Of a stretch of DNA of 11,087 nt, positions 5,744-11,087 are shown piece by piece. Positions within the stretch are counted from its first letter, which is position 1; each line of letters begins with the position of its first letter. This DNA is from DAOUAJ01 sp034433615. GTDB taxonomy: Bacteria; Chloroflexota; Anaerolineae; DUEN01. The notes below the pieces were generated by a model that was given only the letters and a program-made list of their open reading frames with translations, was not told where the DNA came from and made no database searches. The stretch lies in assembly GCA_034433615.1 (NCBI GenBank), contig DAOUAJ010000455.1, positions 1 through 11,087 of the forward strand, read 5' to 3'. Made by a program: the position numbers and the translations under genes.

Positions 5744-6675
5744 GCGTCTGCCTCCACCGCCATTCGGTAGACTTCCAAAACTTGCCGGGCGATCCGGTTA
5801 ATGTCAAAACGCTCGACAGCGGCGCGGCCGTGGGTGCGGCCGTGGTTCAATGCCTGCTGCAACCCCGCCGCCAACGCGTCCGCAGCCGCCGCTGTGATCA
5901 CGCAGCCGGCCGTATTGCCGATCACCTCGGCCACATCCCCTACGTCTACCGAGACCACCGGCAGATTGCAGGCCATCGCCTCCTTCACCACCATCGGCGA
6001 GCCCTCGTGGGTGGACGTAAGGATCAGCGCATCGCACGCCTGCATGTAGGATGGCACCTGTTCGTGCGGTTGTCCGGTCAGCGTGATCAACTCCGCATTT
6101 ATCCCTATCTCATTGAGGCGGGTCATTGCCGCCTGAGCCAGCGGGTACCGCTTCTCAGGCCGTAGGCCACCGGCAAAGAGCACCAACGGCCGCTCAGGGT
6201 CGAGTCCCAGTTGCGCCCGCGCGGCGGCGCGATCCCCCGGCCGGAACAGCTCCAGGTCAACGCCGCACGGGATCAGGTGGCTGCGAATCGGCGCCAGCGC
6301 CCGTTGCATCGCCCGCGAAACCACGATCACCTGATCGGCCCAGCGCGAGGCCAGCCGGCAGAGTGGCGCCGTCCACCCCGCCAGCACCTCGATGCCGTGA
6401 TGGGTGAGCACCAGCGGTCGCTTCCGTTGCATGCGGGCGATCAGGCCTGAGAACACGTAGTGGGCGTGAATCAGATCGTAGTGGGCGCGGCGCAGTTGCA
6501 CCAACAGCCGGGGCACTCCCCAGACGTAATTGAGGGTGTTGCGTCGTCCGTCCACGTGGAGGACGTCGAAGCTCACACCCAGTTTCTGCAACGAGGCGAT
6601 CTGCTCGGCCACGAAGATGCCTGCCGCCGGGCGATCGGGCGTGGGATACATGTTGGTCACCAGGAGAACGCGCAC
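5740..6675 (-). CDS. GT4-family glycosyltransferase
   Basis: This 311-residue retaining glycosyltransferase of GT-B fold probably acts on a lipid-linked oligosaccharide in the cytoplasm. The N-terminal domain begins RVLLVTNMYPTPDRPAAGIF and contains LIHAHYVFSG and LTHHG (90-94). IPCGVD (135-140) marks the linker. The donor-binding domain has GGLRPEKR (Arg172 and Lys175, the usual phosphate contacts) and the EX7E motif EGSPMVVKE (Glu224, Glu232). The start is GTG at 6675, with GAGG five bases upstream; the nearby ATG triplets are out of frame or run at once into a stop. It is somewhat short for the family (about 350-390) but both domains are complete. It follows the palindrome-ended GT4 gene after 19 bp and overlaps the Alg14-like gene by four bases. 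Specific sugar unknown. Confidence 0.92.
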   Translation of the reverse strand: MRVLLVTNMYPTPDRPAAGIFVAEQIASLQKLGVSFDVLHVDGRRNTLNYVWGVPRLLVQLRRAHYDLIHAHYVFSGLIARMQRKRPLVLTHHGIEVLAGWTAPLCRLASRWADQVIVVSRAMQRALAPIRSHLIPCGVDLELFRPGDRAAARAQLGLDPERPLVLFAGGLRPEKRYPLAQAAMTRLNEIGINAELITLTGQPHEQVPSYMQACDALILTSTHEGSPMVVKEAMACNLPVVSVDVGDVAEVIGNTAGCVITAAAADALAAGLQQALNHGRTHGRAAVERFDINRIARQVLEVYRMAVEADA

Positions 6676-6694
6676 AGCCGCCTCATCCCATGAA

Positions 6695-7876
6695 TCAAAC
6701 CCGAAGGGTCTCTGAGACCCTTCGAGTTTGCCCTTCGTGGCCAGCCGCCAGATCGTACACTGCTCGATAAGCAGCAGCCACCTGCGGCGCGCGAAAACGC
6801 CCCGCTGCCTGCCGCGCCTGCAGCCCCATCTCCCGTCGCAACGCTGCGTCGTTGAACAGACGGGTCAAACGCGCGGCCAGCGCGCCCGCATCGCCTGGCG
6901 GCACCAGAAACCCGGTGATGCCATCGGTTACCAGATCGGGTACGCCTCCCACTCGCGTCGCCACGACCGGCCGGCTGGCCGCCATTGCCTCCGCCAGGAT
7001 CATCGGCGCAGCTTCCTGCCGGGAAGTGAGAGCAACCACCTGCGCCTCGGTCAGTTCAGTCAGCAGGCGATCTCTGTCCAACAGACCCAGAAACCGCACC
7101 TGCCCATCCAGGCTATGGGCGGCCACGTAAGCCAGCACCCGGGTGAAGTAATCATGATCCATTGCAGGCCCGGCCACATGCAAGGCCACCGGCTGACCCG
7201 TATCCCGCAATTGCTCGATAGCTCGCACCAGCGTCAGCACGTCCTTGAGTGGCGTGATCGCCCCCACCATCAGCACGCGGTTCGGCTGTCCCGCTCCCTG
7301 CACGGCGAAGAATCGCTCCGGCACTGGGTTGGGGATCACGTGCCAGCGCGCCTGACGGCCCCCCAGCCGTTCGTACTCATGCCGGACGTAAGGGCTGATG
7401 GCGATGATCTCCCGCACCCGGTTCAGCGCGTAGCGGTCATACACACCGGTCAGCCACAAGCTGAGGCGCAGGAACCAGGAGTGGGCTATCTCTTGCTCGC
7501 GATGAGCAATGCCGTGCAATGTCCAGACGGGTGAAAAGCCCGCCCATAACGCAGCCACTGCGTAATTGGAGCCGTGGGCATTGACCACATCGGGCTGGAT
7601 CTCGCGCAGCCGTTGCGCGATTCGGCCCAGCCCGGTGATCATGTTAGGCACCACACGGCGACGTGGCCGGCTGAGATAGTGGATCGTCACCCCATCCTCC
7701 CGCCGCACCTCGTCCCTCGGGATGCCCGAGTGACAACAAACGATGTGCAGGTCCAGGTCAGGGTCGGTACGCAGCTCGGCTGCCAGATTCACCACCACCG
7801 CCGGCACCCCGCCAGGCACGCGGTTGGGATCGAACGGATAAAGGCTGGCCAGTGCAACCCGCAACGATACACCCAT
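6695..7876 (-). CDS. GT4-family glycosyltransferase (palindrome-derived C-terminus)
   Basis: This 393-residue GT-B enzyme has its glycine-rich acceptor loop at PGGVPAVVVNLA (21-32), VNAHGSNYA (98-106), TLHGIAHREQE (119-129), and AISPYVRHEYE (159-169), where the nucleotide domain begins. The EX7E motif is EAAPMILAE (Glu288, Glu296). Lys211 is present, but the Arg normally seen in the same strand is Ala206 (VGAITPLKD), so phosphate binding may be unusual. I chose the ATG at 7876: GGGGAGGG lies five bases upstream and only 1 bp separates it from the preceding stop, whereas ATG 7891 has no ribosome site. The final codons (TRRVSETLRV and stop) are one arm-to-arm palindrome, suggesting that a mobile repeat replaced or extended the tail. 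It is clearly paralogous to the next GT4 (7878-9053), so tandem duplication is likely. Confidence 0.92.
   Translation of the reverse strand: MGVSLRVALASLYPFDPNRVPGGVPAVVVNLAAELRTDPDLDLHIVCCHSGIPRDEVRREDGVTIHYLSRPRRRVVPNMITGLGRIAQRLREIQPDVVNAHGSNYAVAALWAGFSPVWTLHGIAHREQEIAHSWFLRLSLWLTGVYDRYALNRVREIIAISPYVRHEYERLGGRQARWHVIPNPVPERFFAVQGAGQPNRVLMVGAITPLKDVLTLVRAIEQLRDTGQPVALHVAGPAMDHDYFTRVLAYVAAHSLDGQVRFLGLLDRDRLLTELTEAQVVALTSRQEAAPMILAEAMAASRPVVATRVGGVPDLVTDGITGFLVPPGDAGALAARLTRLFNDAALRREMGLQARQAAGRFRAPQVAAAYRAVYDLAAGHEGQTRRVSETLRV
6696..6730. repeat. Palindromic element at a gene end
   Basis: Arms 6696-6712 and 6714-6730 pair over 17 bases with one mismatch (6701/6725) around a single central T. 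The innermost part is GGGTCTC/GAGACCC. The element covers the last ten codons of the GT4 gene and most of its stop codon, and reaches the 19-bp gap before the next gene. Its AAACCC-NN-AGGGTCT core matches the palindrome at 8876-8923, so both look like copies of one family. As RNA it is a strong hairpin between two cistrons. There is no U-tract, so a role in mRNA stability or partial attenuation is more plausible than full termination. Confidence 0.75.
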
Positions 7877-7877
7877 G

Positions 7878-9053
7878 TCAGCCCTCCCCATCTGGCTGAT
7901 GAACAGACTCCATCACCCAGCGATAGACTTCCAACGTCTGCGCGGCCACCTGCTCTGCTCGAAAGCGCCGTTCCGCCTCCGTCCGGCCGGCCGCGCCCAT
8001 CGCACGGGCCTGCGCAGGATCGCTCAGGAGCCTCAAGAGAGCGTCCGCCAGCGCACGCACGTCGCCACGCGGCACCACCCACCCGGTGCGGCCATCGGCC
8101 ACCATGTCCGCCACGCCACCCACATCGGTAGCCACCACCGGCCGCCCCACAGCCATCGCTTCGGCAAGGGTAACCGGCGCGGTCTCCTGATGAGAGGCCA
8201 GGGCCACCACCGCGGCGCGAGTATACGCCGTCGCCATCTGATCGGCTGGCAATGCCCCCAGGAAGCGCACCCGGTCGTTCAATCCATGTTCGGCCACATA
8301 AGTCCGACAGCGAGCGGCATAGGCGGGGTCGGCATCCAATTGGCCCGCGATCTCCAGGCGAGCCTGCGCTAGCCGTTCAGCAACCAATCGAAACGCGGCC
8401 AGCAACTCCAGGATACCTTTGCGTGGGATGACCCGGGCTGCACAGAAGATCGTGCCCGGCTCCGGCTCACCTGCCGTGGCGAAATAGCGATCGTCCACCG
8501 GGTTCTCGATGGGGTAGACCCACCCGCGCATCAGGTGACGGTACTCACGCTCCACGTACGGGCTGATCGCGATCAGATGTCGCGCCCGCCGCACACAGTA
8601 TCGCTCGTAGGCCACGTCCACCTGCCAGCGCAGCCAGTTGCGCCACCCACGGGCCAACACCGCCTCTCGAAAGATCACGCCGTGCAGAGTCACCACGGCT
8701 GGCCGACCGCATCCTGTCGCGGCGTCCACATAGACCATGCCAGCACCGTGGGCATGTAGCACATCGGGCCGGATGCGGTCAATGGCCCGGCGTAGCTCCG
8801 TCACATCCCGCCGATACCACATGAGCCGGCCCAGCCGGTGGGGGAGCACCACGTGCACCGTCGCTCCTTCAGACCCTAATTCAGACCCTAAGGGTTTTCT
8901 GAAACCCTTAGGGTCTGAATTAGTGACGACGTGTACCTCCACTTCGCCCGTGCGCGCCAGCGCGCCAGCCAACGTCGCCACTACCGCGTCTACACCCCCG
9001 GCGATGGCGTTCGCGTCCAATGGGTACGGCCCCAACATCGCCAGGCGGATCAT
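7878..9053 (-). CDS. GT4-family glycosyltransferase with in-frame palindromic insertion
   Basis: This 391-residue GT-B enzyme is paralogous to its downstream neighbour. It opens MLGPYPLDANAIAGGVDAVV (residues 6-25, acceptor loop). HAHGAGMVYVDAA (100-112) and TLHGVIFREAV (122-132) follow, then AISPYVEREY (162-171). The donor domain has ARVIPRKG (Arg207, Lys212) and the EX7E motif ETAPVTLAE (Glu290, Glu298), so catalysis should be intact. Residues 44-62 are encoded by a palindrome plus a 12-bp direct duplication, placed between the second beta strand (VEVHVV) and the following strand (ATVHVV), where the paralog has a shorter unrelated loop. The ATG at 9053 overlaps the wzy stop as ATGA, with a purine-rich GGGAGG site about 10 bases upstream. 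The reading frame stays open upstream toward 10088, but that part lies inside wzy in another frame and is not coding. Confidence 0.93.
   Translation of the reverse strand: MIRLAMLGPYPLDANAIAGGVDAVVATLAGALARTGEVEVHVVTNSDPKGFRKPLGSELGSEGATVHVVLPHRLGRLMWYRRDVTELRRAIDRIRPDVLHAHGAGMVYVDAATGCGRPAVVTLHGVIFREAVLARGWRNWLRWQVDVAYERYCVRRARHLIAISPYVEREYRHLMRGWVYPIENPVDDRYFATAGEPEPGTIFCAARVIPRKGILELLAAFRLVAERLAQARLEIAGQLDADPAYAARCRTYVAEHGLNDRVRFLGALPADQMATAYTRAAVVALASHQETAPVTLAEAMAVGRPVVATDVGGVADMVADGRTGWVVPRGDVRALADALLRLLSDPAQARAMGAAGRTEAERRFRAEQVAAQTLEVYRWVMESVHQPDGEG
8868..8923. repeat. Perfect palindrome with 12-bp duplication, in frame inside a GT4 gene
   Basis: Positions 8876-8897 and 8902-8923 are perfect 22-bp inverted arms with the 4-nt loop TCTG (8898-8901). 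The left arm overlaps a tandem direct repeat: TTCAGACCCTAA occurs at 8868-8879 and again at 8880-8891. The element is AT-richer than the gene around it and is translated as about 19 residues (SDPKGFRKPLGSELGSE) with no stop. The same AGACCC/GGGTCT core occurs in the palindrome at 6696-6730. This resembles in concept the palindromic elements found inside Rickettsia genes, but I know of no named family for this sequence. Confidence 0.9.
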
Positions 9054-10546
9054 GCAACAGCAGTCCTCCCTCCCAAGGAGGCCTTCGGCCCTGGGAAGAG
9101 AAGGGGAGATTGGAAATCGGACATGGCCTTTGCCACGGCTGCCTCCTGCGAGCCTATGGTTATCCCCACCACCAGGAAGAAGAGCATGTTGGTAAACTGG
9201 GCGTTGGGGATGTCGAAAGTGGCCGCGGCGATCACGTAGGCCGCCTCCGCCGCCCACAAGGTGACCAGCAAGGCCGGCTGCCCGCAGCGGAGTCGGCGCG
9301 TGTGGCGGAACAACCTCCACCCCTCCCCGGCGATGGCGACAAACAGCCCCACATACGGCAGCAAGGCCACCAGCCCGCCTGAAGCCAGGATGTACAGAAA
9401 CGAGTTGTGCGGCGAGGCCTCGACATAGATGCTGCGGTCGGGATCCCAGGCATACATGGCATTTGCCACCCGGCCGAAGTTGCCGTAGCCGATGCCGAAC
9501 AAGGGGTCGCGAGCCACCATACGTCGTACCAGGTCCAGGGCTGTCAGCCGGTACTCGATGGGGCGATCCGTCGCCAGCCGCTCGCGCACGATCCAGCTCT
9601 GGCTGATAGGCCCCCAAAAGAGCGCGACCAGCAGCCCGCCGACCAGGCACGTGACCAGAATAACGCGCCGCAGGCGACCATCGTAGGCCGCCAGCACCAG
9701 CAATGAGACCAGCGCGCCCAGCCAGGCGCCTCGCACGTAAGTTAAGGTGATGCCAGCCAGCAACAGCAACACGATTAGCCATGCCGGCCAGCGTTGCCAT
9801 CGCGCGGGAGCGTAAAGGCCCGCGTAGACAGCGAAGGGCAGCACTACAGCCTGGGCCGTGCCCATCGCCGCGGGGTTGTTGAGCAGCCCAATCACTTTGC
9901 GGATGTGCGGGCTGTAGACCGTGCCCCAATCGCCTCCCCTGAACAACACCTCGCCCGTAAGCTGTTCGCGTGTGGTCAGCACGGCCAGGTACATGCCGAT
10001 CAGGAACACAGCAGCCAGGGCCTTGCCCAGATCGCCCGGCTCCCGCACCAGATGGCGGGCCAGATAATAAATCAACATCGGGATCCACAGGAAGTCCATG
10101 ATCGTCTGCGCGGCCGCGATCAAGCCGATGGACGCGGCCGAGGCAGAGAGCATGATCCCCGCGCCGAAGGTCAGCGCCATGGCGTCAATCCAGTTGACCC
10201 GCAGCGGCTGCCGTTGTCGGCGTGCCATCTGCGCCAGCAGGATCAGCGTGAGCAACCCGGCACACAGCCGGGTCAGCCCCAGGTCAGGGATGCCGCGGCC
10301 CAGCTTGATGTCCAGGTAGATGAAGCGGGCGTAGGGGGCCAGCACCATCCAGACCAGGAAGCCGTCCAGTTGGTCCACGAAGATGAGGGTGAAGATGGCC
10401 GCGATGCCGACCAGGGTGACCGCCGTCGTCCAATCGGGCGAGACGAGCAGGAGCCCCAGGCCCAGGCCCAGGGCCAGCACAGCCGCGCCCACCAGCGCCC
10501 GCCCGACGGCGCGTACAAGAGGGTGCTCTACCAGGTTAGTGATCAC
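9050..10546 (-). CDS. O-antigen ligase/polymerase family membrane protein (Wzy_C domain)
   Basis: This 498-residue protein with about 11-13 membrane segments either polymerises lipid-linked repeat units (Wzy) or ligates the glycan to its acceptor (WaaL); the two share one fold and cannot be told apart here. The Wzy_C signatures are visible: TYVRGAWLG (269-277, Arg272), DPLFGIGYGNFG (347-358) and PHNSFLYILASGG (379-391, His380 in the large outer loop, the region important in ligases). Membrane helices flank these, for example 15-36, 41-58, 91-108 and 252-270 before the loop, and 381-406, 425-444 and 451-466 after it. The start is GTG at 10546, chosen because it gives the first hydrophobic segment a short polar leader; its ribosome site (AGGA, 9 bases away) is weak. 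The stop overlaps the following GT4 by four bases. The last ~18 residues are encoded by a GC-rich imperfect palindrome and look non-conserved. Confidence 0.93.
   Translation of the reverse strand: MITNLVEHPLVRAVGRALVGAAVLALGLGLGLLLVSPDWTTAVTLVGIAAIFTLIFVDQLDGFLVWMVLAPYARFIYLDIKLGRGIPDLGLTRLCAGLLTLILLAQMARRQRQPLRVNWIDAMALTFGAGIMLSASAASIGLIAAAQTIMDFLWIPMLIYYLARHLVREPGDLGKALAAVFLIGMYLAVLTTREQLTGEVLFRGGDWGTVYSPHIRKVIGLLNNPAAMGTAQAVVLPFAVYAGLYAPARWQRWPAWLIVLLLLAGITLTYVRGAWLGALVSLLVLAAYDGRLRRVILVTCLVGGLLVALFWGPISQSWIVRERLATDRPIEYRLTALDLVRRMVARDPLFGIGYGNFGRVANAMYAWDPDRSIYVEASPHNSFLYILASGGLVALLPYVGLFVAIAGEGWRLFRHTRRLRCGQPALLVTLWAAEAAYVIAAATFDIPNAQFTNMLFFLVVGITIGSQEAAVAKAMSDFQSPLLFPGPKASLGGRTAVA
9071..9096. 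repeat. GC-rich imperfect palindrome at the 3' end of wzy
   Basis: TCCCA (9071-9075) pairs with TGGGA (9092-9096) and GGCC (9080-9083) with GGCC (9087-9090) around a TTC loop, with an asymmetric internal loop between them. It encodes part of the tail PGPKASLGG of the Wzy-type protein and lies about 20-45 bases before the overlapping GT4 start. Such a hairpin could affect coupled translation, or may be a decayed dispersed repeat. Confidence 0.35.
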
Positions 10547-10577
10547 GACACCAATCCTGACCTTCTCGTTGCGGATG

Positions 10578-10621
10578 AATCGTTCGCTAATCGTTCACTA
10601 ATCATTCACTAATCGCTCACA
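10578..10621. repeat. Four tandem copies of an 11-bp repeat upstream of wzy
   Basis: The units are AATCGTTCGCT, AATCGTTCACT, AATCATTCACT and AATCGCTCACA, back to back with one or two changes each. They occupy about half of the 81-bp gap between the partial GT4 gene (stop at 10628-10630) and wzy (start 10546). An 11-bp period is close to one helical turn, so the units would face the same side of the DNA. They start 32 bp before the wzy start codon in the direction of transcription. I see no clear promoter in the gap. Confidence 0.85.
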
Positions 10622-10627
10622 CTATGT

Positions 10628-11087
10628 TTAGAAACCATCCGTCGTACCACCGATTAGATCGAGAGCACCGTACATATCCATCACCCCACGCACGTAGCGC
10701 TCGGCCGTGAAATCGCGCAGCACCCGGGCCCGCCCGGCCGCGCCCATCCGCGCCCGCAGCGCCTCATCCGCCAACAGCCGCGCCAGCACCTCCGCCACCC
10801 CAGCCACATCTCCAGGTGATGCCAGAAAACCCTCCACCCCGTCCGTCACCAGCTCCGGGATCGCCCCCATAGCCGTCGCCACCACCGGCCGCCGCGCCGC
10901 CATCGCCTCGATTACCACCCGGCCAAACGGTTCCGGCGCGGTCGGGGTGTGGACGACCACATCCACCGCCGCCAGGATGCAGGGCACATCCGTCCGCTGC
11001 CCCAGGAAACGGACATGCCGATCCAGCCCCAGCTCGGCGGTCAGCCTCCGCAGCCGGACCGGATACTCTGGCTCATACACCTCTTCC
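10628..11087 (-). CDS. GT4-family glycosyltransferase, C-terminal domain (5' end outside window)
   Basis: The last 152 codons of a GT4 enzyme are present; the start lies beyond the right edge, so the N-terminal acceptor domain cannot be judged. The visible donor-binding domain has the strand RHVRFLGQRTDVPCILAAVD, typical of the family's final third, and VHTPTAPEPFGRVVIEAMAARRPVVAT, with the EX7E motif EPFGRVVIE. This is followed by GAIPELVTDGVEGFLASPGDV, which contacts the nucleotide sugar. The helical tail ends YVRGVMDMYGALDLIGG before a TAA stop. Unlike the other three GT4 genes it carries the EPFG variant of the motif, which is common in enzymes acting on lipid-linked intermediates. It is upstream of wzy in the same direction, separated by 81 bp of 11-bp repeats. 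Donor and acceptor unknown. Confidence 0.93.
   Translation of the reverse strand, partial: EEVYEPEYPVRLRRLTAELGLDRHVRFLGQRTDVPCILAAVDVVVHTPTAPEPFGRVVIEAMAARRPVVATAMGAIPELVTDGVEGFLASPGDVAGVAEVLARLLADEALRARMGAAGRARVLRDFTAERYVRGVMDMYGALDLIGGTTDGF

Noticed and set aside
5271..5807. N-terminal extension of the Alg13-like frame
   Set aside because: It overlaps the Alg14-like gene in another frame with no domain; the GTG at 5270 with GGAGG and the GTGA overlap is the better start.
6696..6730. Classical intrinsic terminator
   Set aside because: The stem is strong but no U-tract follows on the transcribed strand, and the next gene starts within 20 bp.
6728..7534. 268-codon open frame on the plus strand
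   Set aside because: It is a shadow of the GT4 gene at 6695-7876; its composition is His/Arg/Gln-rich and it has no motif.
9054..10088. Long upstream extension of the 7878-9053 GT4 reading frame
   Set aside because: It lies wholly inside the Wzy-type gene in another frame, is Gly/Arg/Pro-rich with no family signature, and the ATGA overlap at 9050-9053 gives a natural start.
9794..10612. 272-codon open frame on the plus strand
   Set aside because: It is antisense to wzy, its protein is low-complexity (Gln, Arg, Asp, His-rich), as expected from the opposite strand of GC-rich coding DNA, and it has no recognisable domain.
10578..10621. Replication-origin-like iterons
   Set aside because: There are only four short units, with no DnaA-box consensus, initiator gene or AT-rich unwinding region; the setting is an operon gap.
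1..11087. tRNA, rRNA, insertion sequence, phage or defence genes
   Set aside because: No cloverleaf-like segment, transposase motif, integrase, restriction or nuclease domain was seen in the frames read; all sizeable coding regions fit dehydrogenase or glycan biosynthesis roles.

Overview
The window is a GC-rich bacterial segment in which almost everything is read from the minus strand. The protein mix is a molybdenum-hydroxylase type dehydrogenase next to a large surface-polysaccharide cluster. Gene boundaries carry short degenerate tandem repeats and palindromes. This looks to me like a Chloroflexota (Anaerolineae-like) genome or metagenome bin. That placement is an impression from protein style and repeat content, not a search result (confidence about 0.5).

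Layout, left to right. (1) Positions 1-1212 hold the end of a minus-strand operon for a xanthine dehydrogenase/CO dehydrogenase family enzyme: the FAD subunit, then the [2Fe-2S] subunit, which runs off the left edge. The catalytic molybdopterin subunit is not in the window. (2) Positions 1213-1599 are a divergent control region, with an extended -10 promoter toward the dehydrogenase, a TTGACA-type promoter facing right, and two inverted repeats. (3) The rightward promoter drives only the first ~76 codons of a Gfo/Idh/MocA oxidoreductase, which breaks off near 1827, just before the convergent polysaccharide genes. (4) Positions 1860-11087 are a nearly gap-free minus-strand polysaccharide cluster. 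In transcription order it has a GT4 glycosyltransferase (5' end outside the window), an O-antigen ligase/polymerase (Wzy_C type), three more GT4 enzymes, an Alg14-like and Alg13-like split glycosyltransferase pair, a WbpD-like acetyltransferase with a zinc ribbon, a membrane GT-C (ArnT/PMT-like) glycosyltransferase and a GnnA/WbpB-like sugar-nucleotide 3-dehydrogenase.

How the genes fit together (inference from families): the dehydrogenase and acetyltransferase would contribute to a 3-amino/3-acetamido nucleotide sugar, with the aminotransferase encoded elsewhere. The Alg13/14-like pair and the GT4 enzymes would build a lipid-linked oligosaccharide at the inner membrane face. The GT-C enzyme would add a sugar from a polyprenyl-phosphate donor on the outer side, and the Wzy/WaaL-type protein would polymerise or ligate the product. 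Four-base stop/start overlaps (ATGA, GTGA, TTGA) and a 1-bp gap indicate tight translational coupling.

The least ordinary signal is repetitive DNA inside the genes. A perfect 22-bp-stem palindrome sits in frame in the N-terminal domain of one GT4. A related 17-bp-arm palindrome forms the C-terminal codons and stop of the neighbouring GT4. Heptamer repeats encode the tail of the GT-C protein and fill the gap between two other genes, and an 11-bp repeat fills the gap upstream of wzy. No tRNA, rRNA, CRISPR array or transposase was seen.
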